DNA of 64,000 bases. Origin: Rhodophyticola sp. CCM32. Lineage in GTDB: Bacteria > Pseudomonadota > Alphaproteobacteria > Rhodobacterales > Rhodobacteraceae. The position numbers and the translations under genes are program-made. Every line of letters starts with the position of its first letter. Within the stretch, counting starts at the first letter, position 1. Positions 11,783-23,284 of this stretch are shown here, piece by piece. Where the stretch lies: NCBI RefSeq assembly GCF_004751985.1, contig NZ_CP038492.1, positions 434,001 through 498,000 on the forward strand. Reading direction: 5' to 3'. The notes beneath the pieces were generated by a model. It was given only the letters and a program-made list of their open reading frames with translations, made no database searches and was not told the DNA's origin.

Positions 11783-12184
11783 ATGGCCGATATGATGCAG
11801 TTCGATCTGGTCTCGCCCGAACGCCGTCTGGCCTCGGTGCAGGCCAAATCGGTTCAGATTCCGGGTGCAGACGGGGACATGACGGCAATGCCCGATCATG
11901 CCCCCACGATCACCACGCTGCGCCCCGGTGTGCTGACCGTCGACGGGCCTGACGGGATGGTGCAGTTTGCCGTCACCGGTGGTTTCGCCGATGTGTCCGG
12001 CCCGGCGACAACGATTCTGGCCGAACGCGCCCTGCCGTTGTCGGAGGTGACCGGAGAGATCATGGCGGAGCTTGTCGCCGAGGCAGAAGCCAAACGTGAC
12101 GCCGCCAGCGATACGGGCGCCGATATGGCGGCCAAACTGGTGGCGGATATGATCGCCCTGCGTGATCAGGTCAACGCAGGCTGA
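11783..12184 (+). CDS. atpC: F0F1 ATP synthase subunit epsilon
   Basis: A 133-residue subunit with the epsilon beta-sandwich ([58 protein letters not shown]) and a C-terminal helix of about residues 90-133 ([15 protein letters not shown]). The epsilon subunit couples F1 to the c-ring and inhibits ATP hydrolysis. AAGGAGG lies seven bases before the ATG. It is the last gene of the operon, followed by an intrinsic terminator 24 bp downstream. Confidence 0.96.
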   Translation: MADMMQFDLVSPERRLASVQAKSVQIPGADGDMTAMPDHAPTITTLRPGVLTVDGPDGMVQFAVTGGFADVSGPATTILAERALPLSEVTGEIMAELVAEAEAKRDAASDTGADMAAKLVADMIALRDQVNAG

Positions 12185-12207
12185 TCCGACCATTTTCAAG
12201 GATTCTG

Positions 12208-12238
12208 CCCCGTCCGGCTGACCTGGGCGGGGTTTTTT
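12208..12238 (+). terminator. Intrinsic terminator of the atp operon
   Basis: CCCCGTCC (12208-12215) pairs with GGGCGGGG (12225-12232), with one G-T wobble and a nine-base loop, and six T's follow directly (12233-12238). It lies 24 bp after the atpC stop and before the lectin gene: a textbook rho-independent terminator. Confidence 0.92.
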
Positions 12239-12395
12239 ACATTTATTGCCACATTTTCCCTTTTTTTGATCATTTTGCCGCTGGGATACTTGCCAAGGCT
12301 GGGTCGATGTATGTTTGGCTCATACCGAAGCGCGCTTTCCGGCGGATCAACCGTAACGGGCAGGGGATGCGTTTCATCAAGGTGCGGCAGTTTGA

Positions 12396-12412
12396 ATACA
12401 CATAAGGTGTAT
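12396..12412. promoter_or_regulatory. Small inverted repeat upstream of the lectin gene
   Basis: ATACAC (12396-12401), five bases, GTGTAT (12407-12412): a perfect dyad 30 bp before the ATG of the H-type lectin gene, within the 200-bp space after the atp terminator. It could be an operator, but a dyad this short can occur by chance. Confidence 0.25.
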
Positions 12413-12441
12413 GTATGAGTGACGAGTAGGAAAGACAGGTA

Positions 12442-12792
12442 ATGAAACGGCTCAGAAATCATCTGATCGGGGTTGATCAAGGCTCCCGCATATTGTTCTC
12501 GGATTTTGAGGATGGGGGGCAGATGTGGACCGGTGAAGGTCCGCGAGAGGCGCGTTTCAGGACAGATTTTTCGCAATCCTTCAAGACCCTGCCGGTGGTC
12601 CATGTCTCCCTGACCATGTGGGATATGGAAAGCAACAGTAATCAGCGCGCGGATTTGCGCGCCGAAAACATCAGTTTGAGCGGTTTTGATATTGTCTTTC
12701 GCACATGGGGTGACAGCCGTGTCGCCCGTGTCCGTGCCAGCTGGATGGCCTTGGGGGAGATTCAGGGCGAGGATGAGTGGGACGTCTGTTAA
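12442..12792 (+). CDS. H-type lectin domain protein
   Basis: A 116-residue protein whose second half is a clear H-type lectin domain: FKTLPVVHVSLTMWDMESNS, NQRADLRAENISLSGFDIVF and RTWGDSRVARVRASWMALGE. This fold was first described in snail agglutinins that bind N-acetylgalactosamine. There is no signal peptide or membrane segment, so it is probably cytoplasmic, or exported by an unrecognised route. ACAGG lies just before the ATG. It stands alone downstream of the atp terminator, with its own upstream region. Its ligand in bacteria is not known. Confidence 0.8.
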   Translation: MKRLRNHLIGVDQGSRILFSDFEDGGQMWTGEGPREARFRTDFSQSFKTLPVVHVSLTMWDMESNSNQRADLRAENISLSGFDIVFRTWGDSRVARVRASWMALGEIQGEDEWDVC

Positions 12793-12872
12793 GGCGGCCT
12801 GCACGGCCCGCGCGGGGCAACGGAAAACTCCAGTTTTCCACGTGGAATTCTTGAGAATTCCAGCGTGTCTTG

Positions 12873-13901
12873 TTACCGCCCGTGCATTCCTTTGGGATAG
12901 AGACCCTCATAAATCGGGATCAGGGTGTCGGTGTCAAACAGGGATGAGACGCTGGTGCCGTTCCAGATATTCAGGATGGCCTGGGCAAACATCGGGGCCG
13001 TGGGGCAGATGCGGATGTTTTTACAGGCTGTGACCTCTGCTGTCGCCTCGATCGTATCGGTGATGACCAGGGATTTCAGAACCGATTTGGTGATCCGCTC
13101 CACCGCCGGGCCGCTCAACACCCCGTGGGTGGTATAGGCGTGAACCTCGGTCGCACCTGCGGCCAGCAGCACATCGGCAGCCTTGCACAGCGTTCCGGCC
13201 GTGTCGCAGATATCATCCACGATCACGCATTTCTTGCCGGTGACATCGCCGATCACGGTCATTTCCGCCACTTCGCCGGCCTTTTCCCGCCGTTTATCGA
13301 CGATCGAAAGCGGTGCGCCGATCCGCTGCGCCAGTTCCCGCGCCCGGGTTACGCCGCCCACATCGGGAGAGACGATCATGACATCAGACATATCACCATC
13401 AAACTGATGCAGGATATCCAGGGCAAAAACCGGTGAGGCATAGAGGTTGTCCACCGGGATATCGAAGAACCCCTGAATCTGTGCCGCGTGCAGGTCCATC
13501 GTCAAAACCCGTTCCAACCCGCCCTTGGCGATCATGTTCGACACCAGCTTGGCCGAGATCGGCGTGCGCGCCTTGGTGCGGCGATCCTGCCTTGCATAGC
13601 CGAAATAGGGGATGACGGCCGTGATCCGCGCGGCAGAGGACCGCCGCAGGGCATCGGCCATGATCAGCAGTTCCATCAGATTGTCATTCGCCGGTTTCGA
13701 GGTCGGCTGGATGATGAACATATCCTCGCCGCGCACATTCTCGTAAACCTCGACGAAAATCTCCTGATCGTTGAACCGTTCAACCCGTGCGTCCACCAGC
13801 CCTACCTGCATGCCCCGGTGCATCGACATCCGCCGTGCAATGGCATCGGCCAGTTTGCGGTTGGCATTGCCGGATATCAGTTTCGGATCGGTGGCAGGCA
13901 T
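12873..13901 (-). CDS. prs: Ribose-phosphate pyrophosphokinase (PRPP synthetase)
   Basis: A 342-residue class I enzyme that makes PRPP from ribose 5-phosphate and ATP for nucleotide, His and Trp synthesis. Motifs seen are [49 protein letters not shown] (ATP-binding flexible loop), [20 protein letters not shown] and the PRPP-binding [10 protein letters not shown]. The ATG at 13901 ([12 protein letters not shown]) is the natural start with GGGGA upstream; the longer open frame extends antisense into the neighbouring gene. It is transcribed convergently with the lectin gene and divergently from the isomerase at 14004. Confidence 0.96.
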   Translation of the reverse strand: MPATDPKLISGNANRKLADAIARRMSMHRGMQVGLVDARVERFNDQEIFVEVYENVRGEDMFIIQPTSKPANDNLMELLIMADALRRSSAARITAVIPYFGYARQDRRTKARTPISAKLVSNMIAKGGLERVLTMDLHAAQIQGFFDIPVDNLYASPVFALDILHQFDGDMSDVMIVSPDVGGVTRARELAQRIGAPLSIVDKRREKAGEVAEMTVIGDVTGKKCVIVDDICDTAGTLCKAADVLLAAGATEVHAYTTHGVLSGPAVERITKSVLKSLVITDTIEATAEVTACKNIRICPTAPMFAQAILNIWNGTSVSSLFDTDTLIPIYEGLYPKGMHGR

Positions 13902-14003
13902 GTGAAAGATGTCCCCTGGTGCGGGCCGTTTCCCGGCCCTTGATGCGTTGACACCCCCTAGCATCCGACTACGCTTCGCGCAAAGCCAAAACCGGAGGCA
14001 GAG

Positions 14004-14602
14004 ATGGCCCATATCGACTTCTACTTCGCAACGATTTCCCCTTTCACCTATCTGTCCGCCGGTCCGCTGGAGGCGATCGCCGCCAAACATGGTGCGACGA
14101 TCACCTACAAGCCTCTGGATATCATGGCGCTGTTTGCGCGTACCGGGGGTGTCCCGCCGAAAGACCGGCACCCGTCGCGTCAGGCCTATCGGTTGCAGGA
14201 TATGGACCGGCGCGCCAGAAAACTGGGCCGTGCGCTGAACCCGAAGCCGGCCTTCTGGCCGACCAACCCGGCGCCATCCTCCTATGCGCTGATCGCGGCG
14301 CAAAAGGCCGGGGGCGGGGATCTGGGCAAGCTGCTGCTGTCGCTCACCTCTGCCGTCTGGGCGGGGGAGAAGAACATCGCCGAGGATGATGTGGTGCGCG
14401 CGGCCCTGACCGAGGCCGGGTTTGACCCGGCGCTGGCCGATAGCGGTCTTTTGCAGGGGGCCGAGGAATATGCCCGCAATCTGGAAGAGGCGATTGCCGA
14501 TAATGTCTTTGGCGCGCCGTTCTTCGTGGTGGATGGCAAGGCGCATTTCTGGGGCAGGACCGGTTGGAAGATCTGGACCTGCATCTTGCCGGGCAGCTTT
14601 GA
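14004..14602 (+). pseudogene. 2-hydroxychromene-2-carboxylate isomerase / DsbA-like protein, with one apparent frameshift
   Basis: A thioredoxin-fold protein of the HCCA isomerase/DsbA-like family: [20 protein letters not shown] at the start (Ser in place of a redox CXXC), [15 protein letters not shown], and the cis-Pro segment [15 protein letters not shown] at the end. After WG the frame slips in a GGGG run (14551-14554). With one more G the sequence reads [15 protein letters not shown] and stops at TGA 14600-14602, giving the expected 199 residues. As written, the open frame runs on to 14732 as unrelated sequence. GGAGG lies upstream of the ATG. Family members act on glutathione-dependent aromatic substrates; the true substrate here is unknown. 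The break may be real or a sequencing error. Confidence 0.8.
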
Positions 14603-15378
14603 GCGGCTATGCAAGGCATTGGGGGCAGGGGGCGGCACCTGCCCTGCTGCTGCATTGCTCGCTTGCGTCTTCCGGGGCCTGGGATGGGGTCGCACGGGCC
14701 CTGGCCGATCACCTGAGCGCCACCGCGCCTGATCTGATTGGCCATGGCCGCGGGCCGGATTGGGACGGGCAGCAGGATTTCCATGATCAGAATACGGAAT
14801 ATGCGGCCCGGTTTCTGCCGGAAGGCCGCTGCCATCTGATCGGGCACAGTTTCGGGGCAACCATTGCGCTGCGTCTGGCCGAGGAACATCCGCAGGGGAT
14901 CGCCAGCCTGACCCTGATCGAACCGGTGCTGTTCGCCGCCGCCCGGGGGCGGCCAGGGCATGCGGCGCATGAACAGGCGCTGGCCGGGCTTGACCCGGCT
15001 TTCCGCGCCGATGACAGGGCGGCTGCCGCGCGGGTGTTCCTGTCGGTTTGGGGGGAGGGCCCGGAGTTCGACGATCTGTCAGACCCGCAGCAGCGCAATA
15101 TTCTGGACCGGATTCACCTGATCGCGGCCAGCAACGGGGCCCTGCATGACGATACGGCCCGGATTTTGCCCCGGCTTGGGCAGGTCACCGCGCCGACGCT
15201 GTTGCTGGCAGGCGGGGATTGCGCGCCGGTGATCCCCGATATTCTGGACCATCTAGAGGCGGGTTTGCCAGACGCCACTCGCGCCAGCGTGAGTGGGGCC
15301 GGTCATATGCTGCCGATCACCCACCCGGCCCAGGTGGCCGCTGAAATCGCGGCGCATATCACTGCGCACCCTGTCTGA
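14599..15378 (+). CDS. Alpha/beta hydrolase
   Basis: An alpha/beta hydrolase-fold protein. [20 protein letters not shown] contains the oxyanion region. The nucleophile elbow is [20 protein letters not shown], with Ser in [21 protein letters not shown] precedes the acid, and the catalytic His is in [12 protein letters not shown]. About 259 residues if started at the TTG (14599) overlapping the isomerase stop. An ATG at 14609 has the right spacing, but its frame joins the hydrolase only if one G is added in the run 14621-14625. Its 3' end overlaps the convergent ltaE by 20 bp. Substrate unknown. Confidence 0.75.
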   Translation: MSGYARHWGQGAAPALLLHCSLASSGAWDGVARALADHLSATAPDLIGHGRGPDWDGQQDFHDQNTEYAARFLPEGRCHLIGHSFGATIALRLAEEHPQGIASLTLIEPVLFAAARGRPGHAAHEQALAGLDPAFRADDRAAAARVFLSVWGEGPEFDDLSDPQQRNILDRIHLIAASNGALHDDTARILPRLGQVTAPTLLLAGGDCAPVIPDILDHLEAGLPDATRASVSGAGHMLPITHPAQVAAEIAAHITAHPV

Positions 15379-16420
15379 ACAGATCCAGAAGCTGTTCAAC
15401 CCGCTCCGATGTGCAGGACCAGTCACAGACCAGCCGGCACAGAAGCGGGGTTTCATCGGGCCCGTCCAGTGCTTTATCCGCGCCGATGAGCGTATAAAGC
15501 GCGCCTGCTGCTTTCGCCTGCCTGTGAAGGGCGCGGGGCAGCGCGACAAAGATCATATTGCCCTCGGGCTCATGGACAAGCCGTGCCTCGGGGAGGGCAC
15601 GCAGCCCCCGGGCCAGATCCGCACAGGCCGCATTCGCTGCCCCGGCCAGGCGCAGCCACAGCCCGTCTGTCACATAGGCCTCCATCTGGGCGGAAAGATA
15701 GCGATGCTTGGAGAACAGATGCCCGCCGCGTTTACGCCTGATCTCACATTCCCAGGCCTGCGCCGGATCGAAGAAGATCACCGCCTCAACACCCAGACAG
15801 CCGTTTTTTGTGCCGCCGAAACTGACCGCATCCACACCCGCTTTCCAGGTCATCTCTGCCGGGGTGCAGCCAAGCGCGGCGCAGGCATTTGAAAACCGCG
15901 CCCCGTCCAGATGGACCGGCAGATCATGGGCTTTGGCAATCTCTGTCAGCGCCTTGATCTGGTCGATGGCATACAGCGTGCCTGCCTCGGTCACATTGGT
16001 CAGTGTGACCGGCCCGCGCTGCACGGAATGGACATCACCCTGAGCGGTGCCGGTGATTGCTTCTGTCAGGGCTTCAGGCGGTATCCTGCCGTCCTCCCCG
16101 TCGATCAGGGACAGTTTTGCGCCCCCGGAATAAAACTCCGGCGCGCCGCATTCATCAATCGCCACATGAGACTCCCGGTGGCAGAAAATTGTCTGCCAGG
16201 GTTTTGCCATCACCGACAGGGCCAGTGCATTGGCCGCCGTGCCTGTGGGCACCAGATGAACAGAGGCGTCAGGCGCCTCGAACAGGGTGCGCAGCTTCTG
16301 GGTGGTGCGGTCCATGACCGGGTCATTGCCATAGGGCATGGTATACCCGTCATTGGCGGCGATCATCGCGGCCATAATCTCGGGCGCGGCAGGCCCGGTA
16401 TTGTCAGAGACAAAGTTCAT
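15359..16420 (-). CDS. ltaE: Low-specificity L-threonine aldolase (beta-eliminating lyase family)
   Basis: A 353-residue fold-type I PLP enzyme that splits threonine or allo-threonine into glycine and acetaldehyde. Motifs are FVSDNTGPAAPEIMAAM, YGNDPVMDRTTQKLR, VPTGTAANALALSVM, the Asp that holds the PLP ring (LDGARFSNA) and the PLP lysine in SFGGTKNG. The start overlaps the stop of ycgN (ATGA at 16417-16420), so ltaE is the third gene of ribF-ycgN-ltaE. Length is normal. A closely related role such as beta-hydroxy-amino-acid cleavage cannot be excluded. Confidence 0.9.
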   Translation of the reverse strand: MNFVSDNTGPAAPEIMAAMIAANDGYTMPYGNDPVMDRTTQKLRTLFEAPDASVHLVPTGTAANALALSVMAKPWQTIFCHRESHVAIDECGAPEFYSGGAKLSLIDGEDGRIPPEALTEAITGTAQGDVHSVQRGPVTLTNVTEAGTLYAIDQIKALTEIAKAHDLPVHLDGARFSNACAALGCTPAEMTWKAGVDAVSFGGTKNGCLGVEAVIFFDPAQAWECEIRRKRGGHLFSKHRYLSAQMEAYVTDGLWLRLAGAANAACADLARGLRALPEARLVHEPEGNMIFVALPRALHRQAKAAGALYTLIGADKALDGPDETPLLCRLVCDWSCTSERVEQLLDLFRQGAQ

Positions 16421-16863
16421 GTACCTGGTTCCTCGATAATATAATTGTCCCAGTCTTCCTCAGACACCTCGAATTCGGGCACGGTGATCCCGCGCATCGA
16501 GATACCGGCCTCATGAACCGTTGCCGGATCGCCCGAGATCAGATGATGCCACCAGTAAAGCGGTTTGCCTTCATAGAGTAGACGATAGGCGCAGGTTTCC
16601 GGCATGAAATAGGCCACATCGCCCATGGTTTGCGGGGTCAGGCGGATGCAATCGGGGACCAGCGTCTTGCGGATGTCATATTGCCCGCAACGGCAGGTGC
16701 TGTCATCCAGCAGGCGGCAGGCGACCCGGGTCAGGGCAACCTCGCCCGTGTCTTCATCTTCCAGCTTGTTCAGGCAGCATTTGCCACATCCATCGCACAG
16801 CGCCTCCCATTCCTCAGGCGTCATCCTGTGCAAGGGCACATGATCCCAGAACCTCTTTCTCAC
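16417..16863 (-). CDS. YcgN/UPF0260 family cysteine-cluster protein
   Basis: A 148-residue protein of the YcgN (UPF0260) family: FWDHVPLHRMTPEEWEALCD opens it, and the cysteine cluster is CDGCGKCCLNKLED, then TRVACRLLD, CRCGQYDIRK and PDCIRLTP. The cysteine spacing suggests binding of a metal or Fe-S cluster, but the function is not established. It is coupled on both sides: its ATG lies just inside the end of ribF (16860-16863) and its TGA overlaps the ltaE ATG. Confidence 0.88.
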   Translation of the reverse strand: MRKRFWDHVPLHRMTPEEWEALCDGCGKCCLNKLEDEDTGEVALTRVACRLLDDSTCRCGQYDIRKTLVPDCIRLTPQTMGDVAYFMPETCAYRLLYEGKPLYWWHHLISGDPATVHEAGISMRGITVPEFEVSEEDWDNYIIEEPGT

Positions 16864-17786
16864 AGCTTGGCCAGAAGGCTGCGGGCCTGTGCGCTGTCGG
16901 CATCCATCTGGGTGATCAGCCTGTCGATCCCGTCGAAATTTTCCTCTGGCCGCAGGAATTCGATCAGCCCCACCGACAGATCAGCGCCGTAAAGATCACC
17001 TTTGAAATCGAAGAGATAGCTTTCCAGATTGGGCTCTTCACCGCCGAACATCGGGCGTACGCCAAGCGAGGCGACACCGTGATAGCTGCCCTGATGGGCG
17101 CCATCCAGCACGTCAATGATCACCGCATACACGCCCAGTTTCGGCACATGCAGCCCCGCCAGAGACATGTTCGCCGTGGGATAGCCCAGTTCCCGTCCGC
17201 GTTTTTCACCATGCAGCACCGGCCCCTCGATCCGGTGCCAATGGCCCAGCATCGCGGCGGCATCGCGCGGGCGTCCATCGCTCAGCGCGTTGCGGATATT
17301 GGTGGAGGAAACCGCGCCAAGATTGCCCTGCATGATCGGGGCAATGGTCACCTCAAACCCGTAACGCGCGCCAAATTCCTGCAAGGCGTGCGCGGTTCCG
17401 GCCCGCCCCTTGCCGAAACAGAAATCGGCGCCGACCACCACATGGGTCAGGCCCAGCCCCTCGGCCAGCACCTCCCGGGCGAAGGTTTCGGCCTCCAGAC
17501 TGGCCAGGGCTTTGTTGAAAGACAGCTCATACAGCAGCTCAACCCCGAGTTTTTGCAGACGGTTTTCGCGCGCTTCCGCATTCATCAACCGGAAAGAGGC
17601 GGCATCGGGGGCAAAGAATTCGCGTGGGTGGGGTTCAAACGTCAGGATGCCAAGCGGGGCGGCGGGGATGCGGGCCAGATCCATCACATGCTGGTGGCCC
17701 AGATGCACACCATCAAAATTGCCGATGGCGACAGAGGCCCCCCGGTCATCCGCTGAAACATACTGATAATCGCGCACCGTCCGCAT
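16860..17786 (-). CDS. ribF: Bifunctional riboflavin kinase / FAD synthetase
   Basis: A 308-residue enzyme that turns riboflavin into FMN and then FAD. The N-terminal FAD synthetase half shows AIGNFDGVHLGHQHVM (nucleotidyl-transferase HIGH-like motif) and VVGADFCFGKGRAGT. The C-terminal riboflavin kinase half shows GRELGYPTANMSL, GVYAV and SLGVRPMFGGEEPNLESYLF. Length is standard. It is the first gene of the leftward ribF-ycgN-ltaE unit. It is preceded by about 110 bp without a gene and then the end of uvrB, which runs the same way. Confidence 0.94.
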   Translation of the reverse strand: MRTVRDYQYVSADDRGASVAIGNFDGVHLGHQHVMDLARIPAAPLGILTFEPHPREFFAPDAASFRLMNAEARENRLQKLGVELLYELSFNKALASLEAETFAREVLAEGLGLTHVVVGADFCFGKGRAGTAHALQEFGARYGFEVTIAPIMQGNLGAVSSTNIRNALSDGRPRDAAAMLGHWHRIEGPVLHGEKRGRELGYPTANMSLAGLHVPKLGVYAVIIDVLDGAHQGSYHGVASLGVRPMFGGEEPNLESYLFDFKGDLYGADLSVGLIEFLRPEENFDGIDRLITQMDADSAQARSLLAKL

Positions 17787-17899
17787 GACCCCGGATTAGC
17801 CTTGCGGCGCGGGAAGGGCAAGGCGGCGGGCAGGGGTGGTTTTCGCCCGCGTTGCCACATGGTCCGCAGGCGGGGGCCATTGCACAAGGCTGATATGGA

Positions 17900-20098
<2,199 letters not shown>

Positions 20099-20306
20099 CT
20101 CGGACCTCGTGGAACCTCTCTAAAATGATCTTATTTTGTTCTTGTTCAAGGCTTTGCGGGGAATGGGCTGGAAACCCCCTGACAGGTCTTGCCAAAAGAT
20201 CACCGGAACCATTCGCATTTTAGGCAAATACATACAACTTTAAGGGGAGTTTTGTGTTGCAGTGGAGGCATCCCGGACCTACCTTTGATGGGCAAGCAGC
20301 AGAAGC

Positions 20307-20370
20307 GGTTGCCAACCGGGTTCGTACACCCACCCCACCCCTCTCGCTCCGTCGAGCCGGGTTGGCAACC
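20307..20370. repeat. Long inverted repeat (18-bp arms) in a gene-free stretch
   Basis: In the roughly 440 bp between uvrB and the next gene (20099-20543) I see no convincing gene. Arm 20307-20324 (GGTTGCCAACCGGGTTCG) pairs with 20353-20370 (CGAGCCGGGTTGGCAACC): 16 Watson-Crick pairs, one G-T and one mismatch around a 28-base spacer. No T-run follows on either strand, so it is not a simple terminator. It may be a structured RNA, a repeat element or a recombination site. Confidence 0.5.
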
Positions 20371-20543
20371 CACTCTCCCCCTTTCAGATAATGCGATGTT
20401 CCCTGCTCAAAGCTTCTGGCTTGCCGCATGTCATCTCCGCCTTTTGTCATCGGGCGAAAGCCGACAGGCCGAGATGACTGGTTCATTTCATAAGCAAACC
20501 GTTTTAGGCTTTCGCGGATGATCCTGATGGAGTGTCACCTGCG

Positions 20544-21725
20544 ATGCGTCTGATCCTTGCCCTTGCCCTGTTGTTGCCCGGTCTCGCGCTGGCCGATGCC
20601 GACCCGCCGCGCCCGGTGCCGCCGCCCGCCACAGGGCCGGCGCTGGAGGTGGCAGGTGCGGCAGAGGTGGTTTTCGACTGGACCACGGATCGCTGTTACG
20701 AAGAACAGATCCCCGATCTGCCGGTGCGCGCCTATCGTGACGCCGAAGGGCAGGTGAACCTTATACTCAGCCATACATCCGCCCATCGGATGCGGGGCCC
20801 GGATTTTGACTCTCTGCTGCTGGATTGCAGTGTCCTTATGGGGTCTGCCCATGACCCGGACCCGTCGCATTTCGCCAATCATGAATGGATCGCGTCTGTC
20901 TATACCGAAGACGGGATCATTGTGCATGCGCTGATCCATAACGAGTTTCAGGGCAACCGCTATCCGCAGCTTTGCCCGTCGGGGGAGTATTTCCGCTGCT
21001 GGTACAACACCATCACCTATGCCCGATCCACCGATGGCGGGGCCAGTTTTGCGCGCCCCATCGCACCCCCCGATCATCTGGCGGCGGCGCTGACCACGCC
21101 TTATGCGCCTGACGAGGGGATTTTCGGGGCGTTCAGCCCGTCGAACATCATCGCGTATGAAGGTGCATTCTATGCGTTCTTCAAGGTGCAGACCTATCCG
21201 CTGGAAACCCAATATGTCTGCCTGATGCGCACCGAAACACTGGCGGACCCGGAGAGCTGGCGGTTCTGGAACGGGGTCGGGTTTACCGGTGTCTTCGCCG
21301 ATCCTTACCGCGATGATTTGCAGGCGATGCGGGCCACGAATTGCAGCCCCGTGGGCCTATCTGACATCGCGCAGATGTATGAAAATGTCACCTGGAACAC
21401 CCATCTGAACCGTTTTGTGATGATCGGCACCAGCAGTGACCCGGCCCGCGACCCAAATCTGTTCGGCTTTTATTATGCCCTGTCCGAAGACCTGATCCAC
21501 TGGACGCCGCGCCACCCCCTGCTGGAGGCACGCCTGCCTTGGCGCGCGACGGGCAATCAGACGGTTTACCTTTATCCCACGCTGATCGACCCGGAAAGCG
21601 ACAGCCGGAATTTTGAAACCACCGGGGCAGAGGCCTGGCTGTATTTCACCCGGCTGAATTATGGCTCCGGTCATCTGGATCGCGATCTGTTGCGGGTTCC
21701 CGTCCGGTTTCGCGCGGCGGAGTGA
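20544..21725 (+). CDS. Secreted protein of unknown function, sialidase/GH43-like beta-propeller features
   Basis: A 393-residue protein with a signal peptide (MRLILALALLLPGLALADA). The mature part has features of a five-bladed propeller of the glycoside-hydrolase/sialidase type: YARSTDGGASFARPIAPP (an Asp-box-like turn), FGAFSPSNIIAYEGAFYAFF and YYALSEDLIHWTPRHPLLEA. Several cysteines (RCYEEQ, LLDCSV, QLCPSGEYFRCW) suggest disulfides, fitting a periplasmic or secreted location. I choose the ATG at 20544 with GGAG 11 bases upstream; a GTG at 20532 is possible. No catalytic residues can be assigned, so enzymatic activity is uncertain. Confidence 0.65.
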   Translation: MRLILALALLLPGLALADADPPRPVPPPATGPALEVAGAAEVVFDWTTDRCYEEQIPDLPVRAYRDAEGQVNLILSHTSAHRMRGPDFDSLLLDCSVLMGSAHDPDPSHFANHEWIASVYTEDGIIVHALIHNEFQGNRYPQLCPSGEYFRCWYNTITYARSTDGGASFARPIAPPDHLAAALTTPYAPDEGIFGAFSPSNIIAYEGAFYAFFKVQTYPLETQYVCLMRTETLADPESWRFWNGVGFTGVFADPYRDDLQAMRATNCSPVGLSDIAQMYENVTWNTHLNRFVMIGTSSDPARDPNLFGFYYALSEDLIHWTPRHPLLEARLPWRATGNQTVYLYPTLIDPESDSRNFETTGAEAWLYFTRLNYGSGHLDRDLLRVPVRFRAAE

Positions 21726-21793
21726 AGATGGCGTATTGCGCGCTGCTGCCGAATTGCCGATAAGAAAGACGGAGAGTTCAAAGGTCAGAGCCC

Positions 21794-22105
21794 ATGCGCG
21801 CACGCATTTACCAACCCGCCAAGACCGCCATGTCATCGGGCACGGCCAAGACCAAAGACTGGGTGCTGGAATTTGCCCCCAGCTCGGCCCGGGGGGTCGA
21901 CCCGCTGATGGGCTGGACCAGTTCGGACGATATGAACAGCCAGGTGCGTCTGCATTTCGAAACGCTGGAGGCAGCCCGAGACTACGCCGAGGAGAATGGC
22001 ATTGATGCCATCGTGATGCAGCCGAAAAAGCGCAAAACCAATATCCGGCCACGCGGATATGGCGAAAACTTTGCGACTGACCGGCGGGGTGCCTGGACCC
22101 ATTAG
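21794..22105 (+). CDS. NADH dehydrogenase (complex I) accessory subunit, NDUFS4-like
   Basis: A 103-residue protein of the 'ETC complex I subunit conserved region' family, the bacterial counterpart of mitochondrial NDUFS4 (18 kDa subunit). Conserved blocks are [60 protein letters not shown] and [21 protein letters not shown] at the C-terminus. It should bind the peripheral arm of complex I on the cytoplasmic side. It is a free-standing gene away from any nuo operon, as is usual in alphaproteobacteria. Confidence 0.92.
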   Translation: MRARIYQPAKTAMSSGTAKTKDWVLEFAPSSARGVDPLMGWTSSDDMNSQVRLHFETLEAARDYAEENGIDAIVMQPKKRKTNIRPRGYGENFATDRRGAWTH

Positions 22106-22175
22106 GGCGTCATTTCTGCCGAAGTTCTGCTAATATAGTATCTGTGAGTGTTGTAAGTCGTGAGGTAAATGCAGA

Positions 22176-23243
22176 ATGTGGGGCTGGCTTCGTGGTCGAA
22201 CTCATAAGATAAGCAGGACCAAAAACCCGATGCGCGTCGCCTCGATTACGCCTGCGAAAGATGAAGGCCCGTTTATTCTGGAATGGGTGGCCTATCACCG
22301 CCTGATCGGTGTCACGGATATACTGATCTTCAGCAATGATTGCACGGATGGGTCTGATCTGCTGCTGGACCGGCTGGATGAGATGGGGTTGATCCGCCAT
22401 TACGCCAACCCGTCGATGATCATGGAGATGGAACGCCACCATCTGGCGGTGATCAAGTATAGCAACACCCTGTCACGGCTGAAACGGGTCGATTGGATCG
22501 TCTCTCTGGATATGGATGAGTTCATCTGCGTGAACACCGGAGAGGGCAGGCTGGCTGATCTGTTTTCAGCCTGCGACGGCGCGGATGTGATCAGTATCAA
22601 CCAGTTGAATTTCGGCTGTGCAGGGCGTCGGGATTTTACCGAAGAGTTGCAGATGAACCGGTTCGACCAGTGTCAGTTCTACGAGGGCAGCCGCAACCCC
22701 CGCAATCCGCGCCGGGGTGTGAAATCCTTCACCCGGGTGGGCGCGCCGGTGGACCGGATTACCAATCATTCGCCCCGGCCCATCGAAGGGCGCGGGGATG
22801 AATTGCGCTGGGTGAACGCGGCCAACCAGCCGCTGCCGGATGATCTGAAAATCCGCGAGATCAAGTCGCTGGAGGAGGGCGTTTTCAGTTACGATCTGGC
22901 GCAGCTGAATCATTATGCGTTGCGGTCCATGGACAGTTTTCTGACCCAGGTCGCGCGCGGCAATGCCAATCATGCCGACCGGTCTGCCGATCTGTCTTAC
23001 TGGCGCCGCTATAATATCAACGATCAGCAGGATCACCGGATCACCCGCTGGTCTGACCGGGTCGCAGAGACCATGGCAGAGATGCTGGAAGATGCGGAAC
23101 TGGCTGACCTGCACGCTGCCTGCGTTGCTGCCCATCGCACCAAGATCGGCGTGCTGTATGAAAACGATGATTTCGTTGATCTCAGACGCCGGATTGAAGG
23201 CGCGCATCGGCGTGGTTGGGAGCAGACACCCGATGCGACCTGA
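22176..23243 (+). CDS. Glycosyltransferase family 2 protein
   Basis: A 355-residue GT2-type protein (Glyco_tranf_2_4 subfamily). Visible are ASITPAKDEGPFILEWVAYH, DILIFSNDCTDGSDLLLDRL, and the DXD-like metal motif in WIVSLDMDEFICVNTG at about residue 112. A later NHYALRSMDSFL block is shared by this subfamily. No membrane segment is seen. The start at 22176 has GAGG about ten bases upstream; MRVASITPAK at 22230 is an alternative. Acceptor and sugar are unknown. It stands alone between the complex I protein and a tRNA, not in a polysaccharide cluster. Confidence 0.85.
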   Translation: MWGWLRGRTHKISRTKNPMRVASITPAKDEGPFILEWVAYHRLIGVTDILIFSNDCTDGSDLLLDRLDEMGLIRHYANPSMIMEMERHHLAVIKYSNTLSRLKRVDWIVSLDMDEFICVNTGEGRLADLFSACDGADVISINQLNFGCAGRRDFTEELQMNRFDQCQFYEGSRNPRNPRRGVKSFTRVGAPVDRITNHSPRPIEGRGDELRWVNAANQPLPDDLKIREIKSLEEGVFSYDLAQLNHYALRSMDSFLTQVARGNANHADRSADLSYWRRYNINDQQDHRITRWSDRVAETMAEMLEDAELADLHAACVAAHRTKIGVLYENDDFVDLRRRIEGAHRRGWEQTPDAT

Positions 23244-23284
23244 CCCTAGACCTCTGCGGGACAAGACGGTAACTGACCCATAGC

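Noticed and set aside
20189..20521. 110-residue plus-strand open frame between uvrB and the secreted protein
   Set aside because: Its codons run through the inverted repeat at 20307-20370, the composition is unlike a protein and no ribosome-binding site is present.
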